A stretch of 64,000 bases of DNA from UBA1535 sp964371035 (GTDB lineage: Bacteria; Bacillota; Clostridia; Tissierellales; Sedimentibacteraceae). Position 1 is the stretch's first letter, and each line of letters opens with the position of its first letter. Below the pieces are notes generated by a model. The model saw only the letters and a program-made list of their open reading frames with translations. It did not search any database and was not told where the DNA came from. A program made the translations under genes and the position numbers. The DNA is taken from assembly GCA_964371035.1 (NCBI GenBank), contig CAYJLG010000010.1:1-64000 (forward strand), read 5' to 3'. Positions 34,147 to 43,077 of the stretch are shown here, piece after piece.

Positions 34147-35745
34147 ATGATAACAGTAACAGAGTTAGGCTTGCAGTTTGGCGGAAGCAAATTGTTTAGC
34201 GATGTAAATTTAAAATTTACTCCAGGAAATTGCTATGGAGTAATTGGTGCAAACGGGGCTGGAAAATCTACTTTTTTGAGGATTTTGTCGGGTGAAATAG
34301 AAAACTACACAGGTGAAATATCGATTCCAAACAATATAAGAATGTCTGTTTTAAAACAGGATCAATTTCAATTTGATGATGTTCAAGTTTTAGAAACAGT
34401 TATTATGGGAAATCAAAGATTGTTTGAGATAATGAAAGAAAAAGATGCGTTGTATGCAAAGGAAGATTTTTCAGAGGAAGATGGCCTTAAGGCTTCGGAA
34501 CTTGAAGGTGAGTTTGCTGAGATGAATGGATGGGACGCAGAGACAGAAGCTTCACAAATACTTCAAGGATTAGGAATAGGTTCGGCATTACACTACAGTT
34601 ACATGAGAGAACTAAATGGTGGAGATAAAGTTAAAGTTTTATTAGCTCAGGCACTTTTTGGCCAACCTGGAATTATTCTATTAGATGAACCTACAAACAA
34701 CTTAGATATACAATCTATTAAATGGCTAGAAGAGTTTTTATTTAACTTTGAAGGCACAGTTATCGTTGTTTCTCACGATAGACACTTTTTGAACAATGTA
34801 TGTACTCATATAGTTGATATAGATTATAAAAAGATTAAGATGTATGTTGGAAATTATGATTTTTGGTATGAATCAAGCCAGTTGATACAACATTTGATAA
34901 AAGATCAAAACAAAAAAAATGATGAAAAAATTAAAGAGTTACAAAGTTTTATTCAACGATTTTCTGCAAATAAATCTAAATCAAAGCAAGCGACTGCAAG
35001 AAGAAAAATGCTAGATAAATTGACAGTAGAAGAAATGCCGTCATCATCTAGAAGATATCCATTTGTTGGATTTAAACCAGATAGAGAAGTTGGCAATGAA
35101 ATACTTACAGTAGAAGGTATTTCAAGTGAAATAGATGGTATAAAACTGTTAAACAATGTATCTTTTAGAGTAAACAAAGGTGATAAAATAGCCTTTATTG
35201 GCGAAAATGAAAATGCAATGACTGCATTTTTTAAAGTGATTACTGAAGAAATTGAAGCTGATAGCGGAACTATTAAATGGGGACAAACTATAACGAAGTC
35301 ATATTTTCCAAAAGATAATTCAGAATTCTTTGATGGATGCAATTTAAATTTGGTTGACTGGATGAGACAATATTCAGAAGAACAATCAGAAAGCTTTTTA
35401 AGAGGTTTCTTAGGAAGAATGTTGTTTTCAGGCGATGACGTATTTAAACAAGCTAAAGTGCTTTCAGGTGGAGAAAAAGTTAGATGTATGCTATCAAGAA
35501 TGATGTTGTCGGGTTCTAATGTATTAATATTAGATCAACCCACAAATCACCTAGATCTTGAATCGATTACTGCTGTTAATAATGGGTTAATTGATTTTAA
35601 AGAAGTTGTATTTTTATCTTCACATGACCATCAGTTGATTCAAACTATAGCAAATAGAATTATTGAATTTACAGAAGATGGTATTATTGACAGATTGATG
35701 ACTTATGACGATTACCTAGACAGAAAAGAATCAGGCACCTTGTAA
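34147..35745 (+). CDS. ABC-F family ATPase with degenerate second site
   Basis: Soluble tandem-ABC protein of 532 residues, of the ABC-F group (YkpA/YbiT-like), which act on ribosomes. The first site is canonical: GANGAGKST, LNGGDKVKVLLAQAL signature and LLDEPTNNLD. In the second half the Walker A position reads GENENAMTAFF, with no lysine, and Walker B reads LILDQPTNHLDLES, with Gln in place of the catalytic Glu; the signature LSGGEKVRCMLSRMM is intact. A linker with basic residues (about 245-300) separates the halves. Start chosen at ATG 34147 after AAGGATG. Whether it protects against antibiotics or regulates translation cannot be told. Confidence 0.9.
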   Translation: MITVTELGLQFGGSKLFSDVNLKFTPGNCYGVIGANGAGKSTFLRILSGEIENYTGEISIPNNIRMSVLKQDQFQFDDVQVLETVIMGNQRLFEIMKEKDALYAKEDFSEEDGLKASELEGEFAEMNGWDAETEASQILQGLGIGSALHYSYMRELNGGDKVKVLLAQALFGQPGIILLDEPTNNLDIQSIKWLEEFLFNFEGTVIVVSHDRHFLNNVCTHIVDIDYKKIKMYVGNYDFWYESSQLIQHLIKDQNKKNDEKIKELQSFIQRFSANKSKSKQATARRKMLDKLTVEEMPSSSRRYPFVGFKPDREVGNEILTVEGISSEIDGIKLLNNVSFRVNKGDKIAFIGENENAMTAFFKVITEEIEADSGTIKWGQTITKSYFPKDNSEFFDGCNLNLVDWMRQYSEEQSESFLRGFLGRMLFSGDDVFKQAKVLSGGEKVRCMLSRMMLSGSNVLILDQPTNHLDLESITAVNNGLIDFKEVVFLSSHDHQLIQTIANRIIEFTEDGIIDRLMTYDDYLDRKESGTL

Positions 35746-35760
35746 TTTAGGGATATCTGT

Positions 35761-36318
35761 ATGGACGGAATAGATGGTAACAAAATAAGGTTGCTGAGGA
35801 AAAAATTAGGGATTTCAGCAGAAGAATTAGCTAATATGATAGGATTTACTCCAAGCTATATTTCTCAAGTAGAGAGAAATAAAATAGAGCCATCGCTTAG
35901 CGGATTGAAAAAAATTTGTAATGGATTAAATGTTTCAATATATGAATTTTTCGATGATTCAGAAGAAAAATATTATGTAATAAATAGAGCGAATCGCAAA
36001 GTAGTGGTTTCTAAGGATAAGCCAAATATTAATTTAATAACTCCTACTAACGAAATTGAAAATGTAGAACCTAAATTTTGCGTGTATGAATTAAAACTTA
36101 AACCTAATGAAGCAGATAGTAATGTGCCTTACATGTTAAACTGTCACAAGACTATTATTGTGAAAAGTGGAGTTTTATCGATAAACTTAAAATCAAAAAA
36201 CATAGTATTAGAAGAAGGGGATAGTATTTTTTTAACAAATAATACTTCACATATGTGCTACAATCCCACTTGGCAAGAAACGGAAGTAATATGTGTAACT
36301 TCGAATTTAAGTATATAA
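35761..36318 (+). CDS. XRE family regulator with cupin domain
   Basis: 185-residue transcription factor: an N-terminal helix-turn-helix (about 6-62; RLLRKKLGISAEELA and YISQVERNKIEPS) and a C-terminal cupin (about 100-180; HKTIIVKSGVLSINL and EEGDSIFLTNNTSHMCYN). This design is typical of small-molecule-responsive repressors or activators of amino acid and polyamine metabolism. Its targets are unknown; it is 15 nt from the ABC-F gene and is followed by a small ORF. Confidence 0.88.
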   Translation: MDGIDGNKIRLLRKKLGISAEELANMIGFTPSYISQVERNKIEPSLSGLKKICNGLNVSIYEFFDDSEEKYYVINRANRKVVVSKDKPNINLITPTNEIENVEPKFCVYELKLKPNEADSNVPYMLNCHKTIIVKSGVLSINLKSKNIVLEEGDSIFLTNNTSHMCYNPTWQETEVICVTSNLSI

Positions 36319-36346
36319 TTTATTTGAATTTTAAAGGAGAAAATTT

Positions 36347-36520
36347 ATGCAAAAAAAATACGAAGATTTAAAAGAAGATTTTATCAATGGAACTATTGAA
36401 CAAAAAATTAAAATCTACACTACAGCTGATAATTTGACTGAAGAGCAATTTAAAGATTTATTAAATTATTACCCTGTTAAACATCTAGATAAGCTTGAAA
36501 AAGCTGTTGTGAACAAGTAA
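36347..36520 (+). CDS. Small conserved-looking protein, 57 residues
   Basis: I do not recognise this gene. ATG at 36347 follows a strong AAAGGAGA site (36333-36340), and the reading frame has normal codon use for this genome. The product starts MQKKYEDLKEDFINGTIEQK and is soluble, charged and predicted helical, with no cysteine or membrane segment. It lies 28 nt after the XRE-cupin gene, probably in the same transcript, and a MITE remnant begins a few bases past its stop codon. Confidence 0.6.
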   Translation: MQKKYEDLKEDFINGTIEQKIKIYTTADNLTEEQFKDLLNYYPVKHLDKLEKAVVNK

Positions 36521-36523
36521 TAA

Positions 36524-36614
36524 TTTTACTATCCAAAAATTTTGCAGTTTTATCTGATTATGTGCAAATATTATTTTTTCCTTTGGGGTACATATGTTAG
36601 CTGTGAGTAGTAAC
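36524..36614 (+). mobile_element. MITE remnant, copy 4
   Basis: The right end CTGTGAGTAGTAAC (36601-36614) and the adjoining TTATTTTTTCCTTTGGGG stretch match the right part of copies 1 and 2. The left end (TTTACTATCC near 36525) is poorly preserved. It lies between the 57-residue ORF and the pduL promoter. Confidence 0.6.
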
Positions 36615-36653
36615 ACAATATTGACAATTTTTATATTTGAGTTCAAAAATAAG

Positions 36654-36682
36654 TTGAAATTTTCATAAGAATGATGTAAAAT
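36654..36682 (+). promoter_or_regulatory. Promoter of pduL
   Basis: TTGAAA (36654-36659) and TAAAAT (36677-36682) with a 17-bp spacer. Confidence 0.6.
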
Positions 36683-36722
36683 GTTGTCGATACAAATTTT
36701 GAAATATATAAGGAGATTTATA

Positions 36723-37298
36723 ATGAGCAAAAAAATTCCTATGGGATTATCAAATAAACACGTTCATGTGTCACAAGCAGACTTGGATGTGCTTTTTGGT
36801 GAAGGATACGAATTAACACCAATGAAAGATTTAGGACAACCTGGACAATATGCATGTGAAGAAAAAATTGATTTAGTTGGACCGAAAAGAACTATTTCAG
36901 GTGTGAGAATTTTAGGACCTGTAAGAAAAGAAACACAAATCGAAGTATCTTTTAGTGATGGAATAACATTAGGACTAGGTGAAGTTCCTGTTAGAGATTC
37001 AGGCATGTTAGAAGGAACACCAGGAGTTAAAATAGTAGGACCTAAAGGTGAAGTTGAATTGCCTAGAGGAGTTATTGCCGCTGCAAGACATATACATATG
37101 CATACTTCTGATGCTGAATTCTATGGCGTAAAGGATAAAGATTTGGTAAAAGTTCCAGTAGAAGGCCCAAGAGGACTTACTTTTGAGAATGTTCTTGTAA
37201 GAGTGCACGAATCATATGCATTAGAGATGCATGTAGATATCGAAGAAGGAAATGCTGCTGGACTTAAAAATGGTCAGCTAGTTGAAATTGTCAAATAA
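36723..37298 (+). CDS. pduL: Phosphate propanoyltransferase PduL
   Basis: 191-residue PduL-type phosphotransacylase that converts an acyl-CoA and phosphate to acyl phosphate and CoA. The metal-binding histidines are visible in NKHVHVS and AARHIHMH; two PduL repeats cover the length. No microcompartment genes or shell-targeting N-terminal extension are present, so it probably serves as the cell's soluble phosphotransacetylase. Start chosen at ATG 36723 with AAGGAGA in front. Single-gene unit: promoter upstream, hairpin downstream. Confidence 0.92.
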   Translation: MSKKIPMGLSNKHVHVSQADLDVLFGEGYELTPMKDLGQPGQYACEEKIDLVGPKRTISGVRILGPVRKETQIEVSFSDGITLGLGEVPVRDSGMLEGTPGVKIVGPKGEVELPRGVIAAARHIHMHTSDAEFYGVKDKDLVKVPVEGPRGLTFENVLVRVHESYALEMHVDIEEGNAAGLKNGQLVEIVK

Positions 37299-37332
37299 TT
37301 TTTGAAGCTTTCTGAATATAACAAGTAAAATT

Positions 37333-37390
37333 TTAGGCTATGAAAATGTAGATGTTTAATCTATTTTTCATAGCCTAATAAAATTTTTGT
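37333..37390 (+). terminator. Terminator after pduL
   Basis: TTAGGCTATGAAAA pairs with TTTTCATAGCCTAA (ending near 37379) around an AT-rich loop; a T run occurs shortly downstream. Confidence 0.6.
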
Positions 37391-37493
37391 ACCTTTTGAT
37401 TTAAAAATGTTTGAAGTTTTAATATAGAGGGTAGAAATAATATAAGCGTATTTAATATGTAGAATTTTTTAAAGGAGGTTTAAAATACGAATT

Positions 37494-38768
37494 ATGAATA
37501 ATTGGAAATGTGCGGTTTGCAAGGAAGTTGTAAGAAGTGAGAGTGTTCCACTAAAATGCCCAATATGCGGCGTTGGATCTGAACATTTTACTAAAATTGA
37601 ATCAGAGGAAGTATCTTTTAGCTCCACACAATATACAAAAATTGTTGTTATTGGGGCAAGTGCTGCTGCGATTAGTGCTGTAGAAGAAATTAGAAATAGA
37701 AATAAAGTGTGCGATATCACAGTTATTTCGAGCGAAAGTACTTATGGCTATTATAGGCCACAGTTATCTAAAATTTTAGGCAAGGAAATAGATTATAGCA
37801 AACTGTTTATTAAAGACTACAATTGGTTTAAAGAAAACAATATCGAAGTAATGTTAGAAAAAAGAGTTGTTGAAATAAATAATAGAGAAAAAACAGTACT
37901 GCTTGATACGTGTTTGTTAGTTGAATATGATACATTAATTATTGCAACTGGAGCTGAATGCTTCACACCTCCGATGAAGGGAAAGTGTAACAAAGGGTTT
38001 TTTAGATTAAGAAAATTGGATGATGTAAATAAAATCGTTGCATATGCAAAAGATGTAAAAAAAGCTGTAGTCATCGGCGGCGGTGTATTAGGTCTCGAAA
38101 CAGCATGGGAATTAAAACTACTCGGGTTAGATGTTACAGTTGTTGAATATGCCAACAGGATTTTACCAAGACAATTAGATGAAGATGGTTCAGAATTATT
38201 AAAGAAGATAATCTTAGATGCAGGTATTAAATTAATTCTTGACGATTCGGTAACGTTAGTAACAGGTGATAAAATTACTGATGGTGTAAATTTAAGTTCA
38301 GGTAAAAACTTTGAGACTGATATGGTAGTTCTTTCAGCGGGAATAAAACCTAACGTCAAATTAGGTGAAGACATTGCAATGAAAATTAACAGAGCTATTG
38401 TGGTAAATAAAAAAATGCAGACGTCTATTGAAAATATTTATGCATGTGGCGATTGTTGCGAATATGAAGGTATAAATTATGCGTTATGGCCTGAGGCTAT
38501 TGAACAAGGTAAAGTAGCAGGGATAAATGCTATTGGAGATGAAGCATCATACGTTACTATAACACCTTCAACTACATTAAATGCTTTTAATACAAAAATA
38601 TTTTCAGTAGGAGACATAGGCATAGGCGCAGATGAAAAGTATAGTTTTGAAATAGAAAAAGATAGCAATTCATATAAAAAATTAGTTTATTTAAAGGATG
38701 AATTGATTGGTGGCATAATTATTGGCAATAATGATGGTGTTAAAGAATTATCTGATAAGTTATTATAA
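37494..38768 (+). CDS. Rubredoxin-like/FAD-dependent NAD(P)H oxidoreductase
   Basis: 424-residue fusion: an N-terminal rubredoxin-like iron site (WKCAVCKEVV and LKCPICGVG, two CxxC pairs, about 4-30) joined to a pyridine-nucleotide-disulfide oxidoreductase domain (about 42-424). The FAD loop is VVIGASAAAISA, the NAD(P)H loop is VVIGGGVLGLETA and the late FAD block is IYACGDCCEY. It resembles NADH:rubredoxin oxidoreductases that feed oxygen and peroxide detoxification in anaerobes. The ribosome site AAAGGAGG (37471-37478) is 15 nt from the ATG but only 6 nt from an in-frame ATA at 37485, so the true start is uncertain. Confidence 0.88.
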   Translation: MNNWKCAVCKEVVRSESVPLKCPICGVGSEHFTKIESEEVSFSSTQYTKIVVIGASAAAISAVEEIRNRNKVCDITVISSESTYGYYRPQLSKILGKEIDYSKLFIKDYNWFKENNIEVMLEKRVVEINNREKTVLLDTCLLVEYDTLIIATGAECFTPPMKGKCNKGFFRLRKLDDVNKIVAYAKDVKKAVVIGGGVLGLETAWELKLLGLDVTVVEYANRILPRQLDEDGSELLKKIILDAGIKLILDDSVTLVTGDKITDGVNLSSGKNFETDMVVLSAGIKPNVKLGEDIAMKINRAIVVNKKMQTSIENIYACGDCCEYEGINYALWPEAIEQGKVAGINAIGDEASYVTITPSTTLNAFNTKIFSVGDIGIGADEKYSFEIEKDSNSYKKLVYLKDELIGGIIIGNNDGVKELSDKLL

Positions 38769-38806
38769 ATTGAATATGCGTGTTTTAAAAGTATATTTTA
38801 CATATA

Positions 38807-38858
38807 CAGATAGTAGTTGTGAATATTAGCATTATTTACGTTTGCTATCTGTTTTTTT
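38807..38858 (+). terminator. Intrinsic terminator after oxidoreductase
   Basis: ACAGATAG (38807-38814) pairs with CTATCTGT (38846-38853), followed by a run of T. Confidence 0.8.
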
Positions 38859-38934
38859 ATAGAATTTTGTAGATTAGTAATAAAAAATGTGATACAATAT
38901 TTAAATATATTATTTCGCGGATAAGGAGATTTGG

Positions 38935-40740
38935 ATGAGTTTTTTACCAATCAATAAAGAAGAAATGGCAGAAAGAGGATGGGATAATTGTGATTTTGTC
39001 TTTGTAACAGGAGATGCGTATGTTGATCATCCTTCTTTTGGTGTAGCTATTTTGTCAAGATTGTTAGAAAGATACGGCTATACTGTTGGCGTTATATCAC
39101 AACCTGATTGGAAAAAGCTTGACGAATTTAAGCAACTGGGAAAACCTAATCTAGCCTTTTTAGTTAGTTCTGGAAATATAGATTCCATGGTTAGTCATTA
39201 TACAACTATGAAAAAAAAGAGAAAAAAAGATGAATATTCGCCAGGAGGAGTTAGCGGAAAAAGACCTGATAGAGCACTTAGCGTTTATTCAAACAAAATT
39301 AGAGAAGCATACAAGGATGTACCTATTATCATTGGAGGCATTGAAGCAAGTTTGCGTCGCTTTTCACATTATGACTATCATAGCGATAAAGTTAAGAGAT
39401 CGATATTATTAGATTCGTCGGCTGATTTGTTAGTATATGGAATGGGTGAAAAGCAAATTATAGAAGTAGCTGAAAGTCTTAAAGCTGGGATATCAATACA
39501 GGAAATTACTTATGTTAATGGAACAGTTTATAAAACTAAAGACAAAGAGAGACCGTATGAACCGATTTTTTTACCAAAATTTGACGAGGTAATCTCTTCA
39601 AAAGATAAATATTGTGAAAGTTTTAAAATTCAATATGAAAATACTGATCACTTAAATGCGTCGGTATTAGTAGAACAGTATGACAATGTTTATGTAGTTC
39701 AAAACATTCCTGCAAATCCATTATCCACTCAAGAATTAGATGATTTATATGATTTAGAGTACGAAATGAATTATCATCCTAGCTATGAGAAATTAGGCGG
39801 CGTTCCTGCATTAAATGAAGTTAAATTTAGCATCACTAGTGTGAGAGGTTGTTTTGGGAGTTGCTCATTTTGCTCGCTAAATTTTCACCAAGGTAGAGTG
39901 ATTCAATCAAGGAGTCATGATTCAATTCTAAGAGAAGCTAAAAAAATGTCAGAAATGGAAAGTTTCAAAGGTTATATTCACGATGTGGGTGGGCCGACTG
40001 CTAATTTTAGAATTACTTCATGTAAAAAACAGCTAGAACATGGAACTTGTAAAGATAAACAATGCTTATTCCCTAAAAAATGTAGCAACTTAGATGTTGA
40101 TCATAAAGATTATATCGAATTATTAAAAAAAATAAGAAATATTTCTGGGATAAAAAAAGTATTTGTTCGTTCAGGCGTTCGCTATGACTATGCGCTGTAT
40201 GACAATAATAGCGAATTTATCTCGGAACTTGCAAAATTTCATGTTAGTGGACAACTTAGAACTGCCCCTGAACACGTGTCGGATGACGTATTGAGATATA
40301 TGGGTAAACCTTCATCAAAATTACATGATGAATTTGTAAAATTGTTTAATAGAGCTAGTGAGAAAGAAGGATTGAAACAATTTGTAGTACCATATTTTAT
40401 TTCTTCTCACCCAGGTAGCATGCTTAAAGATGCTATTAATTTAGCTGAATATATTAGAGATATTGGGCATATGCCTGAACAAGTGCAAGATTTTTATCCG
40501 ACTCCAGGAACTTTATCTACTTGCATGTATTACACAGGAAAACACCCACTAACAAAAGAAAAGGTGTATATACCCAAATCAGTTGAAGAAAAGAAAATGC
40601 AAAGAGCACTTATGCAGTACAAAAGAAAAGAGAATTATACATTGGTACTAAAAGCACTGCAACTAGCAGGTAGACAGGATTTAATTGGATTTGATAAGAA
40701 GTGTTTAATTAGACCTCCTAAAAAAATATTCAATAAATAA
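38935..40740 (+). CDS. YgiQ family radical SAM protein
   Basis: 601-residue radical SAM protein of the YgiQ type. The N-terminal region (about 1-290) has a B12-binding-like alpha/beta fold, and the radical SAM core follows with its cluster motif CFGSCSFC (C-x3-C-x2-C). The C-terminal extension contains the APEHVSD and VQDFYPTPGTLSTCMYYTG blocks typical of YgiQ. The reaction is not established. It has its own likely promoter with an extended -10 (TACAAT, 38893-38898) and stands alone. Confidence 0.9.
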   Translation: MSFLPINKEEMAERGWDNCDFVFVTGDAYVDHPSFGVAILSRLLERYGYTVGVISQPDWKKLDEFKQLGKPNLAFLVSSGNIDSMVSHYTTMKKKRKKDEYSPGGVSGKRPDRALSVYSNKIREAYKDVPIIIGGIEASLRRFSHYDYHSDKVKRSILLDSSADLLVYGMGEKQIIEVAESLKAGISIQEITYVNGTVYKTKDKERPYEPIFLPKFDEVISSKDKYCESFKIQYENTDHLNASVLVEQYDNVYVVQNIPANPLSTQELDDLYDLEYEMNYHPSYEKLGGVPALNEVKFSITSVRGCFGSCSFCSLNFHQGRVIQSRSHDSILREAKKMSEMESFKGYIHDVGGPTANFRITSCKKQLEHGTCKDKQCLFPKKCSNLDVDHKDYIELLKKIRNISGIKKVFVRSGVRYDYALYDNNSEFISELAKFHVSGQLRTAPEHVSDDVLRYMGKPSSKLHDEFVKLFNRASEKEGLKQFVVPYFISSHPGSMLKDAINLAEYIRDIGHMPEQVQDFYPTPGTLSTCMYYTGKHPLTKEKVYIPKSVEEKKMQRALMQYKRKENYTLVLKALQLAGRQDLIGFDKKCLIRPPKKIFNK

Positions 40741-40744
40741 ATTA

Positions 40745-40773
40745 TTGCAATGTTATTTGTTTTACGATAAAAT
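40745..40773 (+). promoter_or_regulatory. Promoter of capA-cdaA-cdaR
   Basis: TTGCAA (40745-40750) and TAAAAT (40768-40773) with a 17-bp spacer, just after the YgiQ gene. Confidence 0.55.
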
Positions 40774-40850
40774 AAATACATCGATTGTTAGAAAAACTAC
40801 TGTTTTATAACTTATAAAACATATAAAAAATTTATGCGTAGAGGTAAAAC

Positions 40851-42206
40851 GTGAAAAATAGAAAAATTGAAAAAAAGTATATCATACGAAGAATTGCAAT
40901 ATTTGCAATAATATTTTTATTAGTATTTACAGGCATTTACTTTGCCCTCGCTTCAGGATGGAAAACATTAGAAAATGATACAGGTCAAGGCCAAGAACAA
41001 GGTGTTATAGGTACTGATTTAGACGATAACACGCAAACTGATAATACAGAAATAGATAAAGAGGAAGTTGTAGAGCCTGAACCTGTAATCCCAGAAGACA
41101 CACATATTACACTTTCGGCTGTAGGAGATATTATGTTTCACCCTAGAAATATTAATGGTGGATACGATAGTACTACAGGCACTTATGATTATAAACCGTA
41201 TTTTGACGCTATAAAACCGTATATAGAAAAAGCGGATTTGGCGGTAGGGAATTTTGAAGGGACAACTTGTGGAGATGATATTTATGCTTATCAAGGGTAT
41301 CCGCTGTTTAATGCTCCAGATGAAGTGTTAGATGCGTTAAAGGACACAGGGTTTGACGTGTTATCTACTGTAAATAACCATTCTTTAGACACTAGAAAAG
41401 TAGGAGTAATAAGAACTATTGAAAAGATGGATGAACGAGGTATAGCGCACGTTGGTACATACGTTGAAAAACCTGAAACTAGAGTGTTGATGCAAGATGT
41501 AAAAGGAATTAAAATAGCATTTTTAGCGTACACCGAAATGTTAAATGGCTTGGATTCTGTTTTAACTCTTGAAGAACTTGACACTATGATTAACAAACTT
41601 GATGAGACTAAAATTATAGAAGATATAGCTTATGCAAATGAAAATGAAGCTGATTTGATAGTGATGATGGTACATTGGGGTTATGAATACGTACATACTC
41701 CAAATGCATATCAAACTTCATGGGCAGAATTTATGATAGAACAAGGGGTAGATATAATTTTAGGTGGACATCCTCATGTTATGCAAAGTACAGTTAACAA
41801 CTTAGATATTGAAAATTCACAGCATGTAGCCGCCGAAAATCCGTACTATATTGAATCTGAAGATCCATACTACATTGTTTATTCTATGGGAAATTTTATT
41901 TCAAATCAGCGTATTGAAGAAGTAGAAGCTGAATTGCCTGCACAAACTGAAGATGGAATAATAATCACTTTTGATATCAAAAAGGACGGTGCAACAGGAG
42001 AAGTAACTGTGGAAGGTGTAAATTATACGCCAACGTGGGTATACAGAGAATACAACTACGATTTAGCAAAATTTGCATATAAGGTAGTACCGGTGACAGA
42101 ATATATGGAAAGTGATGTGTATGATGATTATTCTAAGAGCAGGATGGTAAGATCGTATAACGATACGCTGTCTATTCTTGATGAAAATTATCTTGGTACA
42201 GAATAA
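40851..42206 (+). CDS. CapA family (poly-gamma-glutamate synthesis-like) surface protein
   Basis: 451-residue membrane-anchored protein: N-terminal transmembrane segment (about 13-34), an acidic Thr/Glu-rich linker (about 45-80) and an extracellular CapA/metallophosphatase-like domain (about 83-440). Family blocks are SAVGDIMFH, VGNFEGTT, TVNNHSLD, VMMVHWGYEY and ILGGHPHVMQ. It contains a short internal near-repeat (ENPYYI, EDPYYI). The rest of a capsule operon is absent, so a poly-glutamate role is unproven; it may handle another envelope polymer. Starts with GTG after AGAGGTAA. Confidence 0.87.
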   Translation: MKNRKIEKKYIIRRIAIFAIIFLLVFTGIYFALASGWKTLENDTGQGQEQGVIGTDLDDNTQTDNTEIDKEEVVEPEPVIPEDTHITLSAVGDIMFHPRNINGGYDSTTGTYDYKPYFDAIKPYIEKADLAVGNFEGTTCGDDIYAYQGYPLFNAPDEVLDALKDTGFDVLSTVNNHSLDTRKVGVIRTIEKMDERGIAHVGTYVEKPETRVLMQDVKGIKIAFLAYTEMLNGLDSVLTLEELDTMINKLDETKIIEDIAYANENEADLIVMMVHWGYEYVHTPNAYQTSWAEFMIEQGVDIILGGHPHVMQSTVNNLDIENSQHVAAENPYYIESEDPYYIVYSMGNFISNQRIEEVEAELPAQTEDGIIITFDIKKDGATGEVTVEGVNYTPTWVYREYNYDLAKFAYKVVPVTEYMESDVYDDYSKSRMVRSYNDTLSILDENYLGTE

Positions 42207-42234
42207 GAGGAATAATAATTAGAGGGAGAACTGT

Positions 42235-43077
42235 ATGACGGGTTTTTTTGAACAAGCAAAACTGATATTTTTAAATATATCCATTTTTAATATTTTAGAT
42301 ATTGCTATTATTTACTTTGTCTTATATAAAGGTTACATGCTTGTAAACAATATGCGTGCAAAACAACTTGTAAAAGGTGTTGTTTTTATAATTTTATTAA
42401 CTCAATTAGCGCAAATTTTAAGACTTTATACTGTAACCATGATTTTGGATGGTGTTTTCCAGATGGGATTAGTTACAGTAGTAATCTTGTTTCAGCCTGA
42501 GATAAGAAGAATACTTGAACACTTGGGTAGGACATCTGTATTGTCACTATCTTCTATCGACAAAGATATACAAACTTCACAAAGTATTATTAATGAAATT
42601 GTCACAGCTACCTCTTCGTTATCTAGACAAAAAATTGGTGCGCTAATGATTTTTGAAGGAAAAACAGGCCTGAATGAAATAATAGATACTGGTGTAAAGA
42701 TTAACTCTGACATTTCAAGCGGATTAATTATTAACATTTTCATTCCAAATACTCCGTTGCATGATGGAGCCGTAGTAGTTAGAAATTACAAATTGGCTGC
42801 GGCAGGTTGTTTTTTGCCTTTGACCGAAAATAATCAATTGAGTAAAGAAATAGGCACTAGGCATAGAGCAGCATTAGGCATGACTGAACGTTCAGATTCT
42901 ATAGCTTTGATAGTTTCAGAAGAAACAGGATATATATCGTATGCAATAGATGGTGTTTTATATAGAAATATTGATATAGAAGAATTAGAAAAAATTCTTT
43001 CAAAAATTTATATGCCTGAAGCTAAAACGAATTTATTTGATAAATGGAGGCACTTGTATGAAAATAAAAAACAATAA
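42235..43077 (+). CDS. cdaA: Diadenylate cyclase CdaA
   Basis: 280-residue membrane enzyme that makes c-di-AMP from two ATP. Three N-terminal transmembrane segments (about 15-90) precede the DAC domain (about 100-265), with the catalytic DGAVV (in TPLHDGAVVVRN) and GTRHRAALG motifs intact. The gene for its regulator CdaR overlaps it by 20 nt, as in other Firmicutes. c-di-AMP controls potassium uptake and wall homeostasis; ktrBA and the dcw cluster lie elsewhere in this window. Confidence 0.96.
   Translation: MTGFFEQAKLIFLNISIFNILDIAIIYFVLYKGYMLVNNMRAKQLVKGVVFIILLTQLAQILRLYTVTMILDGVFQMGLVTVVILFQPEIRRILEHLGRTSVLSLSSIDKDIQTSQSIINEIVTATSSLSRQKIGALMIFEGKTGLNEIIDTGVKINSDISSGLIINIFIPNTPLHDGAVVVRNYKLAAAGCFLPLTENNQLSKEIGTRHRAALGMTERSDSIALIVSEETGYISYAIDGVLYRNIDIEELEKILSKIYMPEAKTNLFDKWRHLYENKKQ

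Noticed and set aside
37817..38374. 185-codon minus-strand ORF
   Set aside because: Shadow of the oxidoreductase gene, with no recognisable domain or ribosome site.
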